Assembly: GCA_040285825.1 (NCBI GenBank)
Contig: JAUPSS010000004.1
Span: 1,116,001-1,180,000, forward strand
Direction of reading: 5' to 3'
Source: Eukaryota sp. TZLM1-RC
Taxonomy: Eukaryota > Metamonada: BaSk clade
Length of the DNA: 64,000 bases
Part shown: piece after piece, positions 1 through 9,967 of the stretch
How positions within the stretch are numbered: the first letter of the stretch is position 1
Layout: the number at the start of each line of letters is the position of its first letter
Position numbers and translations under genes: made by a program
Notes under the pieces: model-generated
What the model was told of the DNA's origin: nothing
The model's database searches: none
Seen by the model: only the letters and a program-made list of their open reading frames with translations

Positions 1-275
1 TGGGCGTTTACCTGGACCAGAACCTCGTGGTCTGGGGATGTCAGGTGGGGAGGAACGACCGTGGGAGGTCGGCGAGAGGCCTGCTGATGAGTTAATTGGT
101 TCTGATAGGTGAAATCGACATGGTTCAGTTGTTCCATGAACGATCTGGCGTTACAGAAATTCTCGTATTCAATTTGAAGAACACTAAAAGAATTCGCCAA
201 GGGTGTGCCCATCGCATGAGTAGTGGGAGGGAGAGGACCAGATCCTGAGGAGTCTGTCTCTGATAGGGATAATTC
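1..275 (-). CDS. LTR element 1, second ORF (start of Pol frame), partial
   Basis: This frame is open from just after a TAG at 276-278 to the window edge. It overlaps the upstream Gag ORF by 92 nt in the +1 frame. It carries a short F-M-E-Q motif that also occurs soon after the Gag stop in the Ty3-type element at 39842-40312, which is also in the +1 frame there. The overlap region is Ser/Pro/Thr-rich. I infer that it is the start of the nucleocapsid/Pol ORF, expressed by +1 frameshifting or reinitiation (an in-frame ATG lies inside the overlap). No catalytic domain is reached before the window ends. Confidence 0.5.
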
Positions 276-3063
276 CTACGCTTTCTAAGACATGAGTAGC
301 AACTACCCAGTCTGGAAGTCTATCAGCTGGAGGAGTGGAGCTTATGGAGAATGTTCTCAATTGTTGAGAGATGCCCCTAAACTCTTGGATGGCGGTGGAG
401 CGAGTCAAAACTCTGCCGATGTTGACCATGAAGTCAATCCATCTATTGCCATAATCTCTTTCCGACCAGTCCATGTTGGTTGCGAGGAGAGCTCGATTAG
501 CCTCATCCAGTCTGCTGAATTGGGTTCTTCTTAGAATTTGAGCCCAAATGATGCGTTCATCTCTTGAGGTAGGAACCGTGGGAGAAGAGATAGCTAGGTG
601 AGCACCTTGGTATCGTAGCGCATTTAACACCTCGGGGGTGACACATTCAGCGAGGCCTCGGGGGTTGATCCTCATGGCTTGACGGAACAAGTCCCATTCG
701 TGAACTGGTTCTCCAGTGATGTTACCAAAATACTCATCGATCGATGGTTGGGAACCTTCTCTAGCTAGTTCTAATTCTTCACGTAGTCTGGCAACTTCGT
801 TAGCTAGAGCTATCTGGGCTGGATCCTCAACATTACCTCTCGTTTCTCTTAGGACTCGGTCGGTACGACTCCAGAGAATGAATTTGTTGACAAACTTTAG
901 GAGTTTATCAGCGTCTCTCAAATCAGAAGCTTCAAGATATGGGCGTTTAGGACGGTCCCTACGTCTGTCATCTCGATCTCTTGATCCAATCATTGAAGAG
1001 AGGAGAAGGCTACTTTCGTATGTGCCCGAGAAGGGTGAATGATGTGAGGAAATGGAGGATGTTGAACCTGTTGTGGAAGGTGTAGGTAGGGGTTGAGGAG
1101 CTCGACTAACGGGAGTGATGGGAGCAGGTACCGCATCAGAAGATGTGGTGGGGGTGGGTGATTCACTGCTCACAGTGACAACGTCGTCGTCAGCTTGTTC
1201 CATAGCAGATTGGTTGGGGTTAGAGGTTTCCGTGACAGGAAATGAATCAGTTTCCATGGGAGGTTGTGGTGATTCAGGAGGTTGAGCGGAGGAAGATGGA
1301 GCTTCACTCTGTTGAGGTTCAGGGGAAGGTACTGTCTCTTCGATCTGGGCTGGAACCTGATAAGAAGAGATCGCTGGTTGAACCAAGCGTGTTTTCTCTA
1401 TACGACCTTCTACCATTACCCACTTTAACATCCTGGATTCTATGCATCCAGGGAAAACGGTGACGAGCTGGAGGGCTCTTTGAAGATTGCCAGATCTTCT
1501 GTGGTCGGGACCACAATATGACGCTATATGATCAGGACGTCTATCATATAGAAAGAGTCTTTCACCATATGTGGTTTCGGTAAACCACCACCCTGTTCTA
1601 TAATCTCTGTCGATAAGGATATCGAGAGATGCGTTGTACCCAGGGCTGAACCTAGGGTATGGGCAAGGGTTGTGAACGTTTATGAAGAGGTTGTCTTCAT
1701 CTCCAGCGAAGCGTCTGAATACTCCTTCTCGAGTAGTTCTCATGAACCTAACTCCGGGTCTTGGTTCATAAGTTGGTTCAGGGTCATTCCTGGAGGTTTC
1801 TGGGGTGATCCTTTCATCGGAAAGAAATGGACCAATTCTGGGAGAGATCCATATTCCTAAGTCGTTCTCGACTTTGGGGCCGTAGAAAGGAGGACGCTTG
1901 TTGCTCATCTCCGTGGGAGGGATGGCCTCTGGGTCCTCTGGAATGACTCGTGTGTCCCTATATCTAGCGTAAGGGTTGTGCTGGCGGGAAGCACCATGAT
2001 GAACACTTGAGCTAGCGTAGGAGCTAGTTTGAGAAGGGGTAAGTTGAGCAGGTGTAGAGGATGTTCCTCTTCTAGCCTGTAACTCTCTTTCCAATCTGTT
2101 CTTGAGTTTCCAGATTCGATCTTCATGGAAGTAACGTTCTAAATATTTTTTAGAAACCTCACCAGTTTCTCTATCAATTTCAGGAACATGTTCCGTGGGA
2201 GGAACCGGAGGTTGAGCTGTGTGAGAAAATTCCCAGGGAGGTTCCTCATAGTCAACCAGATCTGAAAATAATAGTTCATACCTCTTCCTTTGCTCTTCGG
2301 AAAGATGCGAAGGAAAATTTGGTGTGCTAGGAGTGGAATCTCTAGCCTGGGGAGGGGAAACAGACAGATTGTTAACTCCTCTTACTGTTGATGTAGTAAG
2401 AGGAGATCCTGAAGTTGGGACAGCAGGATTTTGAATAGTTCCCCTAACAGTTGGAACTGGAGGGAGAAGCTGTTGAGAGTGAGAGGGTGGGACCTCAGAA
2501 CTAGATAAAAGGGATGAAGATGGTACTTCAATGGCCTTAGTGGAGGAGGAAGAGGGTAGATCTTCCAATCCTTCCTTTGACGTGAGAGAAGGTTGAACAG
2601 TCTCTCTGTTCTGAATAGAAGGTGAAGTTGGTACTTCAGAACTTCTTTCTGGGAGGGGAGAAGGTGGGACTTCAGACGCCCTTAAATGTGAAGGAGGAAG
2701 AGGAGCAACGGAATCCTCAACATCTTCATCGTCGTAGGAGACTAATGAAGGGCTTCTTCCTTCCGAAGGAATAGAATCCTTAGGAGGGTTGTCTCCTTCC
2801 ACAGGAACGGAATCCCGAGGAGAGGAACTTCCTTCCATGGGAACGGAATCCTCAGGAAGGGAACTATCTTCCTTTGGGGTAGAACCCTCGGGAAGAGTTG
2901 CTTCAGGAAGCGCAGAAGCTTCAACCGAAGAAGGAGGCACGGAAGCAGAGTCTGTGGTTAGTGGTGAGGAAGAGGGACCAGTCTCTTCCTCAAGGATCCT
3001 ACGCTGAGCCGGGGACGACCCAATACGTATTGATGGTCTTGGCTGTTGGTTATTGTCTGACAT
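184..3063 (-). CDS. Gag-like polyprotein of LTR retrotransposon 1
   Basis: A single 959-residue open frame starts at ATG 3063-3061. Residues about 50-110 are imperfect acidic Pro/Ser repeats (EDSVPMEG-like units), followed by a long low-complexity Ser/Pro region to about 250. A charged segment follows near 250-340, then a denser region with many Trp/Tyr/Arg residues, then a second Ser/Thr/Pro linker. A coiled-coil-prone stretch (DPAQIALANEVARLREELEL) precedes the C-terminal third. No zinc knuckle is present in this frame. The same DP.Q..LA.E...LR..LE pattern occurs in the remnant near 26.8 kb. I call it Gag from its position just downstream of an LTR-like leader and its parallel with the element at 43889. 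No capsid homology can be proven by eye; a host gene is possible but less likely. Confidence 0.6.
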   Translation of the reverse strand: MSDNNQQPRPSIRIGSSPAQRRILEEETGPSSSPLTTDSASVPPSSVEASALPEATLPEGSTPKEDSSLPEDSVPMEGSSSPRDSVPVEGDNPPKDSIPSEGRSPSLVSYDDEDVEDSVAPLPPSHLRASEVPPSPLPERSSEVPTSPSIQNRETVQPSLTSKEGLEDLPSSSSTKAIEVPSSSLLSSSEVPPSHSQQLLPPVPTVRGTIQNPAVPTSGSPLTTSTVRGVNNLSVSPPQARDSTPSTPNFPSHLSEEQRKRYELLFSDLVDYEEPPWEFSHTAQPPVPPTEHVPEIDRETGEVSKKYLERYFHEDRIWKLKNRLERELQARRGTSSTPAQLTPSQTSSYASSSVHHGASRQHNPYARYRDTRVIPEDPEAIPPTEMSNKRPPFYGPKVENDLGIWISPRIGPFLSDERITPETSRNDPEPTYEPRPGVRFMRTTREGVFRRFAGDEDNLFINVHNPCPYPRFSPGYNASLDILIDRDYRTGWWFTETTYGERLFLYDRRPDHIASYCGPDHRRSGNLQRALQLVTVFPGCIESRMLKWVMVEGRIEKTRLVQPAISSYQVPAQIEETVPSPEPQQSEAPSSSAQPPESPQPPMETDSFPVTETSNPNQSAMEQADDDVVTVSSESPTPTTSSDAVPAPITPVSRAPQPLPTPSTTGSTSSISSHHSPFSGTYESSLLLSSMIGSRDRDDRRRDRPKRPYLEASDLRDADKLLKFVNKFILWSRTDRVLRETRGNVEDPAQIALANEVARLREELELAREGSQPSIDEYFGNITGEPVHEWDLFRQAMRINPRGLAECVTPEVLNALRYQGAHLAISSPTVPTSRDERIIWAQILRRTQFSRLDEANRALLATNMDWSERDYGNRWIDFMVNIGRVLTRSTAIQEFRGISQQLRTFSISSTPPADRLPDWVVATHVLESVGIIPIRDRLLRIWSSPSHYSCDGHTLGEFF

Positions 3064-3440
3064 ACAATGTAGAGTAACAGAAGTGTAATTTATTACGAAG
3101 AGGAATTGTATTCACTCTTCTTAAGCTAACAGGCGGAATACTAATAACTAAACTATTAACTATAAATACTATTCAAGACTAACAATAGTTGCAGAAGATG
3201 AGAGAGTAGAATTTGCAACCAAATAAACCAAAAACTGGGAGAAATTTCAACAGATTGTTTTGGCAAAATAGAATTGTGTTTTCTATTTTTAAGGGGATGT
3301 TGAAGATGGTTTCTGATGCTTTGCTTTCTCTTGGATCTCACTATGAGAGAGTTGCATCTAGTGTTTTTGTTCTGGGAGAGATGGATTTTTTAGATGTTGA
3401 TTTATAGGTTTTGAATAAAATAAACCAAAACCTTATATAG
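3058..3440 (-). promoter_or_regulatory. LTR-like leader of element 1 (poly(A) signal, TATA box)
   Basis: On the minus strand a TATA-like CTATATAAGG (3440-3431) lies upstream of an AATAAA (3094-3089) and then the Gag ATG at 3063. The stretch CTTCGTAATAAAT recurs in the remnant near 26.75 kb, which supports an LTR. By analogy with the 13860/43875 repeats, the inner LTR end would be at 3058 and the Gag ATG would lie inside the LTR. The outer LTR end is not visible. A LINE B fragment splits the TATA box from the poly(A) signal. Confidence 0.4.
3234..3417 (+). mobile_element. LINE family B, 3' fragment
   Basis: This is the last ~55 codons of the family B ORF (WQNRIVFSIFKGMLKMVSDA, ending GEMDFLDVDL-stop) plus the B 3' UTR ending in GAATAAA. 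A TSD AAATAAACCAAAA occurs at 3221-3233 and again at about 3418-3430. It is a severely 5'-truncated insertion into the leader of LTR element 1. Confidence 0.9.
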
Positions 3441-3772
3441 ATGCGATCAAAAATGATTAACCATTAAAAACAAAACAACAACAGATTTACAATGGAAGCA
3501 ATTCAGGAACTCCAAATGCATAGTATATGTAGATAAGTGAAGAGAATAATAATGTAAATGGACCATGATGTTCCAATGCTCCTAAATTTAATATTGTTGA
3601 TCTATGAAGTTTTTGGTTAAATAATATACCTCAAATGCAATTCAATGTATATACACTAAAAGAGATACACTTAAAAAAGATTTCCCTGTGCTTAAACACT
3701 AGAGCGAAAAACACAATAAACTATAACATTTTGCTATATCTATTCAAAATATAAATCCATCCACGGCCTTCA
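3441..3772. other. AT-rich intergenic stretch, nothing recognised
   Basis: No open frame of note, no LINE family sequence and no clear RNA gene is seen. Confidence 0.5.
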
Positions 3773-4340
3773 ATGAATGTTATCACATACAACTCAAACC
3801 CAAACAACTGGTCACGGCAATCCTCACGGCAATCCTCCCTTCTTCCCAACAACGTGTTTTGTGACACAGAGGTTTCTGATGACAATAATGTCCAATATCA
3901 TGCTCAGTTCCTGCACAAAGAAGTACAACACCCTAACGACATTTTGACTGACGATTCCTCACCCCTTCCTTCTACACTAGATGTAAGCCTACATGGTGCC
4001 AGGCCTGTTTTGGATGATTCTAAACAATCCCAGTCAGTCAAAAGTTTTGAAGTAGGTGAACTTGATGAAATTGCTGCGGAAAAGAACAAGATAAAGATAA
4101 TGGAATTGCTTCAAAAAAGAATAGAAGGAAGGAACGAAGTAAGAGAATGAATGTCAATAGCGGAGATGAAAAGTATAATGATTACTCCTATTTTGGACAT
4201 TGCAGAATTGCAATTGTGCCAGGTGTGTTTCATGGTGCCGTGGTCAAACGAAACGCACCACCACACATTGTAATATTTTCTTTTCAGCGAAAACAATTAC
4301 GGGTAGGATTTTCAGAAAATGTCAGTATATTAGTAGATTA
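3773..4340 (+). CDS. hypothetical protein fragment with a possible 67-nt intron
   Basis: An open frame from ATG 3773 encodes about 122 residues rich in Ser, Asp and Asn, ending in a charged stretch (EIAAEKNKIKIMELLQKR). At 4139 it meets a strong donor (GAA|GTAAGA). A pyrimidine-containing acceptor TGCAG ends at 4205. The proposed intron (4139-4205) falls between complete codons. The following exon in that phase reads a Cys-rich segment (C-x-C-x2-C-x3-C, then a later Cys) and stops at about 4339, at the edge of a LINE C. The Cys-rich tail loosely recalls the zinc-ribbon tails of some DDE transposases, but I do not recognise the gene. It could equally be an unspliced 125-residue ORF or noise. 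Confidence 0.3.
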
Positions 4341-4342
4341 TA

Positions 4343-5262
4343 ATTTGTATTTATTGAATTTGCACACTTAATTGAATTAACTCAATACTAATGGGACGAC
4401 TATCATTGAACCAAGATTTCCTTTACAAAATCTTGATCTGCTTGCTGTCTAACCAAAGCTTTTCTTATTCGATTGAAAAACCGTGGTTATCTATTGATAA
4501 TGGCAAATGGAATCCGTGAACGCCATGAAAAATATCATATCTTTTCATTGTTTTTTCTTGCACCATTTTTTGGAAGTCATTCAAAAAAGTTTCTGTTTCA
4601 TCTGATAATCTTCCACTTATCGAAAATGAGAAAGCAATAAAAACCAGCTGTGTATTTCTATCAGCATTAGCCTCTTCAATATCTTGATCATATTTTCTAT
4701 GTTTCTCTTTTGCTTTAAAATCCAGAGTAGCCACAGGATTAAGTTTTCTTCTGTGAACCAAAGTATCATTTGCAAACATCACATAAGACAAAGTCAACAA
4801 TAGATTCAGAATTATCAATCCAATCGCAGTATACATCACCTCTATCATCAGAACCAAAATTATTCAGAGAAAGTGTTTCCTTCAGCAGGGGCTCTTTGAT
4901 ACACGATATCCTTGCAGTTTGTGCCATATTGAAAACAGTGTCTCTAACATTTTTTTTTACAAATTTTTAATTTTATTCAAAACCTATAAATCAACATCTA
5001 AAATGTGTCTCTAACAGCATCATGTAATGAAGAACGATAAGTTATTATTTAGAGCAATTCAGAGCATGCTGCAAAGTGAGTTGAGGTGAATTCGAACAAA
5101 TACATTTTTCTTTTGAAAATGGTTATTGATTAATGGGAATATTCAAATATAATCTCATTTTTGTTAGAAATGCTTCATTAGTGGCACACAATCGAAATCT
5201 TCGTGGTACAATAGTTACAAAAAGTGAAGAATCTGATGACTTGTTTTCACAAACACCCAAAA
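4343..5262 (-). mobile_element. LINE family C copy 1 (3' half, broken)
   Basis: The minus strand carries the C 3' UTR (ending in TTCAATAAA near 4343) and the C-terminal coding region. Diagnostic residues are the NxxxR-like tail and the RLE core RGDVYCDWIDNSEAIVDF. A 56-bp B insertion sits at 4950-5005. The copy breaks off at about 5262, where it joins the 3' region of a second C copy without a poly(A) tail, so that join looks recombinational. Single-base changes and a stop break the frame. Confidence 0.85.
4950..5005 (-). mobile_element. LINE family B, 3'-UTR-only micro-insertion
   Basis: Only the last bases of the B ORF and its 3' UTR with an A-rich tail are present (minus strand). The TSD TGTCTCTAACA is at 4939-4949 and 5006-5016. 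The target is LINE C copy 1. Confidence 0.88.
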
Positions 5263-5534
5263 TCTTGGTCTGCTTGCTGTCTAGCTAAAGCTTCTCTTAT
5301 TCTATTGAAAAACCGTGGTAATCTATTAATAATGGCAAATTGAATCCGCGAATGCCATAAAAAATATCAAATCTTTTCATTGTTTTTTCTTGCACCATTT
5401 TTTGGAAGTCATTCAAAAAAATTTCTGCTTCAACTGATAATCTTCCATTTATCGAAAATGGGAAAGCAATAAAAACCAGCTGTGTATTTCTATCGACATT
5501 AGCCTCTTCAATATCTTTATCATATTTTCTATGT

Positions 5535-7092
5535 AAACATTTCATTACGTTTAAAAGCAAAGTGCATAATAACGTCAGGGACCAAATTTATGTAATGTGC
5601 AAATCATATCGAGTAGATTCCTTTTTAGAACCGCTGTTATCAAAATTAATTCTTGATGATCCCAATATTGATAGTACGCGTTACAACAGAGCTTCTATGG
5701 GTCTGACTAGAGGTGATCTAGTTGTTCCTGGTTTAAATGGTAGTTTTACTATTTTGGACGCCATGTCTATTGACCCTTGTAATTCCTCTAACGAACATCT
5801 CATTAACTCGGATGTAAATAATCCTCTTCTTGCAGGCGAAAAATATAAAATTGCTAAATATGCGAAACCCATTTCCTCGGTAAATGAAAATTCTCATGCC
5901 CAATATAATTTATGTCCATTTGTTTTTTCCTTGCTTGGATCTCTAGGTAAGGCTGCTATGGCTTTCCTTGAGGATTTTGTTGTAGTTGTAAAGGAAAGAA
6001 CTGGAAGAATTTTCAATCGTGTTTACTGGCAAAACAGGATTGTATTTTCTATTTTTAAGGGAATGGTAAAACTAATTTCTGATTCACTATCTTCTTTTGG
6101 GAAATTTTCTGAATCTTTAGCAATTAATTGTTTTGATGTAGGGGAGGCAGGTTTTGAGGATGTGGAGTTTTAATTGTGTATTTCATATTTGTTGTTGAAT
6201 AAAAATAAATGAATTTAATATAAAGAATCAAATAAAAACAAAACAAACTAAAACACATAAGAAACTAAATTCTCCACGCCAACTCTTGATGAATCCTTAT
6301 AAAGTTTAGACATCATTAAACTCAAGTACTTGGGAACACTTCTGTACAAAGCGAAAATGATACGATTTTTCCATAAATTCTCTGCAAAATTCTTACCACT
6401 TGAACGACATAAATTACCAAAATCATTGATGAAATTCAAGGCGGATTGTCCAATGTTGCCAAAAATTGAAAAGGCAAAAGGAACAAACGAAAACTTCGAA
6501 TAAAGGTTCTTATTTAAATCATTTAATATCTCAGTATATTTATCTCTCTTACGATCTTCAGCCTTGTTCAAATGACCATTAGTACTAAGTAAAACATCAT
6601 CGCGATAAACCAAAGCAAAGGGATCAACTGTAGTGAAATCAACAACAACTTGAGAGGAATCCACAAAAGGAGCAATTAAATCACCTCGACGTGAATTAAA
6701 AAGATTATCATCACTATAATGCTTCAACAAAGGTTCTACTTTGCAACTAAAATTGTAACACTTGAACATCTCATATGTCACATCACGAACGGCATTATGA
6801 AGAACTGACCTATATTGGAGAAATTTCTTACAGCTCACAATATGACGAAAATTGGCAGTAGGTTTTTTGTTACAAATACAATAAGAATTGTCCAAAAGAC
6901 CACTTGGATACATCCCTAATCTCAACCGCATGTTTTGTTTCCAAGCTTCATTTGTTAAGTGAAGACCAAATGGCCTTGGTTGCTGAGATATTAAACTAGT
7001 ACAGTTCTGAATGTCTGATAAAAAGGCAGCAAAGACGGGATTATTAATCTTAGTCACACTAAGTCACACTAAAATAAATGAATTAAAAATTT
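5535..7092 (+). mobile_element. LINE family A copy 1, 5'-truncated, with E in its tail
   Basis: An open frame to the stop at 6173 covers the RLE core (RGDLVVPGLNGSFTILDAMS), the conserved C-terminal block (FNRVYWQNRIVFSIFKGMVK) and the tail GEAGFEDVEF. The 3' UTR ends GTTGAATAAAAAT. A family E copy is inserted in this tail. The copy starts within the His/Arg part of the endonuclease, so it has no RT. Confidence 0.88.
6215..7072 (-). mobile_element. LINE family E, 3' coding region (frame 6248-7057)
   Basis: A continuous frame of about 269 codons encodes the C-terminal part of an RLE-LINE protein clearly diverged from the others. It has a Cys cluster (CICNKKPTANFRHIVSC), the H-N-A-V-R-D segment, an RLE core RRGDLIAPF..VVVDFTTVDP, then the shared C-terminal block (VPFAFSIFGNIGQSALNF.. 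NLWKNRIIFALYR). It does not end in the acidic tail seen in A, B, D and F. TSD AAATAAATGAAT is at 6203-6214 and again at about 7073-7084, so it landed in the 3' tail of LINE A copy 1. It is 5'-truncated upstream of the Cys cluster. Confidence 0.85.
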
Positions 7093-7816
7093 ATTTTCTA
7101 TGTTTCTCTTTTGCTTTAAAATCCAGAGCAGCCACAGGATTAAGTTTTCTTCTGTGAACCAAAGTATCATTTGCAACATTACATGAGACAAAGTCAACAA
7201 TAGCTTCAGAATTATCAATCCAATCACAGTATACATCACCTCTATCATCAGAACCAAAATTATTCAGAGAAAGTGTTTCCTTCAGCAGGGGCTCTTTGAT
7301 ACACGATATCCTTGCAGTTTGTACCATATTAAAAACAGTGTCTCTAACAGCATCATGTAATGAAGAACGATAAGTTATCAATTTAGAACAATTCAAAGCA
7401 TGGCGCAAAGTGAGTTGAGGTGAATTCGAACAAGTACATTTTTCTTTTGATAATAATTGATTAATGGGGATGTTCAAATATAATCTCATTTTTGTTACAA
7501 ATGCTTCATTAGTGGCACACAATCCAAATCTTCGTGGTACAATAGTTACAAAAAGTGAAGAATCTGACGACTTGTTTTCACAAACACCCTTTTCCAACAA
7601 CAATGAGTGAAGATCTTGATTTAAAACAGCCGAGCTGCAAATACTATTATAAAAATCTTTTTCATTCATTCCAGTCAATCGTTTCTGTAATGTTCGCAGA
7701 GTGTACTTCAAATTTAAAACATTTTTTTCTGGAATATTGCCATTGAATGATTGGGGAAAACATCGACCCCATTTTTCTACATCAATTTTTGAAATTTCTT
7801 CATTTAATGCAATTCA

Positions 7817-8200
7817 TTTTTTTTTCTCCCTCCCTTAGTCTACCCTCTCATATTTCACTTTCTGTCACGGCGTCAAAGTCGTACTGTGTCTTTGCCAAAA
7901 CGATGCCATTGGCTGACAGTGACTCTGATACTGATTGGAATGCCCAAGTGAAGGTTCTACCCGTCAGATCAAGTTCATCACCTTCATTCCTCCACTCTCC
8001 CCACCCTCTAAGCTATGCTCGAAATTCTTCTCAAAAAAAATTCAAATTCAAAAAATGATCAGTGTGCCGCAAAAAACACAAAACTCTCAACAAATGTTCC
8101 CCGTTGCTCATCCTGTCATAAAGTTGGTCATAAAAAGAATTCTAAAAAATGTGAAAATTATCAAAATCCATCTACTTCTTATTCTGTAACTGCCGCTGCT
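7817..8200 (+). mobile_element. LINE family D copy 1, 5' end (piece 1 of 4)
   Basis: It begins with the C/T-rich leader (CTCCCTCCCTTAGTC) and reaches ATGCC at about 7902, then the N-terminal D-S-D-S-D-T-D-W-N segment and the start of the zinc knuckle region (CSSCHKVGHKKNSKKC). The frame is broken by an A-run near 8032. It stops inside ACTGCCGCTGCT, the target of the B insertion. The copy resumes at 13379, 44011 and 51222. The leader is in-frame open upstream of the ATG, as in family A. Confidence 0.88.
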
Positions 8201-9700
8201 TTTTTTTACAAAATTTTAATTTTATTCAAAACCTATAAATCAACATCTAAAAAATCCATCTCTCCCAGAACAAAAACACTAGATGCAACTCTCTCATAGT
8301 GAGATCCAAGAGAAAGCAAAGCATCAGAAACCATCTTCAACATACCCTTAAAAATAGAAAACACAATTCTATTTTGCCAAAACAATCTGTTGAAATTTCT
8401 GCCAGTTCTTCTCTTTACAATCATTTCAAAATCATCCAAAAAACGTAAAGCAGTTGGTGCAAGTGAACCAAAAAGGGAAAATACAAATGGATACAAATTG
8501 TATTTTGCATGCTGCAGACTGGCCTATTTAGACAAAGGTTCATTGTATTTTTTGAATTTAAAATTTTCAGCATTTGAAAGGGGATTATGAATTTCAGAAT
8601 TAACTAGCCTTTCATTTGAGGCATTACAAGGATCAACAGACATTACATCCAATAAAATGAAACTTCCATCTAATCCAGGTAATATAACATCACCTCTATT
8701 ATTCTTATGAAAATCATCTTCAGCATCAAACAGATTTGACAACAGAGGTTCCAAGAAGGATTCAATTCTATGAGATTTACACATACAATATAACTGGTCT
8801 CTTACAGCATCATGAACCTTGCTTCTAAAAGTAATAAAATGTTTACAATTTAACAAATGAGTAGTTGTAATTTCTCGAGAACATTTACAAATTAAATGAT
8901 GAGGTAAATTATCAGGCCAGATAAAGGAACGAAATCTCATATTCAGAGTCCAAGCAGAATCAGTTAAGAGAGTACCATAAACTTGGGGAATTGTTGTTAC
9001 TAAGGCAGAAGTACTGTCACACATATCTTGTAAAAGATTTGCAAAAGCGGGATTCTTTTTCTTGGCCAAGCCAAGTCTAACATCAAAATCCAAACTTTCA
9101 AAAATCTTTGACAATTTTTGTTGAAGCTTTTTACAGCAAAACTGTAAATTAAAAAGAGATCGGTTTGGAATTTCTTGAATTGATTGAGGAAAACATTTGG
9201 TCCAAATTTGTGGCGGCAATTTTTCAAGTTCACAAGATAACTCATACAAATAAGGACTGCAATTGGGAACTAACAGATGAGAATCATCAGGAAATCTATG
9301 AGAAAATTCATAAATAAAATTTTTGCCACCACCCAAGAATGCTGATTGACACAAAATTGAAGATTTAGTAAATCCAATACCACCCAAATTTGCTGAAGAA
9401 AATAAATGGCTTTTCAACATTCCTGGTTCTACATCCAATAAATCAGCAAAAAATTCTGTTCTCAATGAATTAAAAGAACGACAAAAATCTAATGCTATGG
9501 ATGGAGCACAAGATCTCAAAATATGGGTTATTCTCCCAGTGTAGCAAATTTTAAGCATAAAAAATTTAATATGCTTTTCTATATCTAAAGAAGAAATTGA
9601 ATCAAGTTCAATTTTCATTTTTTCCAAAATAACTTGTAATTCATTCTGAATTTGAGGCACGTTTCCTAACCAACAACCAAGAAACTTAAAAACATCACTA

Positions 9701-9791
9701 GTAGGTTCAGTAACAGTGACGCTTGTTTGGAGGATATTGAATTCTAGATGGTTATTTTTATCTCAATAAATATTCCAGTTTTTTAAAAAAA
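9701..9791 (+). mobile_element. LINE family F, 3'-end micro-insertion
   Basis: Encodes only the C-terminal tail RFSNSDACLEDIEF-stop, then a short 3' UTR ending CTCAATAAATATTCC and an A-run. TSD ACATCACTA is at 9692-9700 and 9792-9800. The target is LINE B copy 1. The same tail occurs in the degraded F copy near 27.9 kb. Confidence 0.85.
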
Positions 9792-9967
9792 ACATCACTA
9801 CTATAATTAGTAAAAGGGACAATAGAATCGTTTATCACGAGGTCTTGAGCAGAAGAGCCAGTCAGAAGACATTTGCTGGCATTAAGATGAAGCCCAATAT
9901 TTTCATATGAAACGGCAATTTCTTGAGCAACCAAATCTAGTAAATCAAATGAACCAATCAAGGATAT

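Larger units (their letters stand above)
5263..7814 (-). mobile_element. LINE family C copy 2, split by A and E
   Basis: C coding sequence occupies 5263-5534 and resumes at 7093-7814. The second piece includes the frame at 7091-7711 with the Cys cluster (CTCSNSPQLTLRHALNC) and the RLE core RGDVYCDWIDNS. The intervening block is LINE A copy 1, bounded by the TSD ATTTTCTATGT (5524-5534 and 7093-7103). The 5' side ends near 7814, next to the 5' end of a family D copy. Confidence 0.85.

Noticed and set aside
716-1042. Plus-strand frames of 60-110 codons across 292-3007
   Set aside because: They lie opposite the long Gag frame and have no recognisable features; Gag composition explains them.
7817-7910. 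An HDV-like ribozyme at the LINE A/D 5' leader, as found in R2
   Set aside because: I could not trace a convincing nested double pseudoknot by eye; a structure search would be needed before claiming it.
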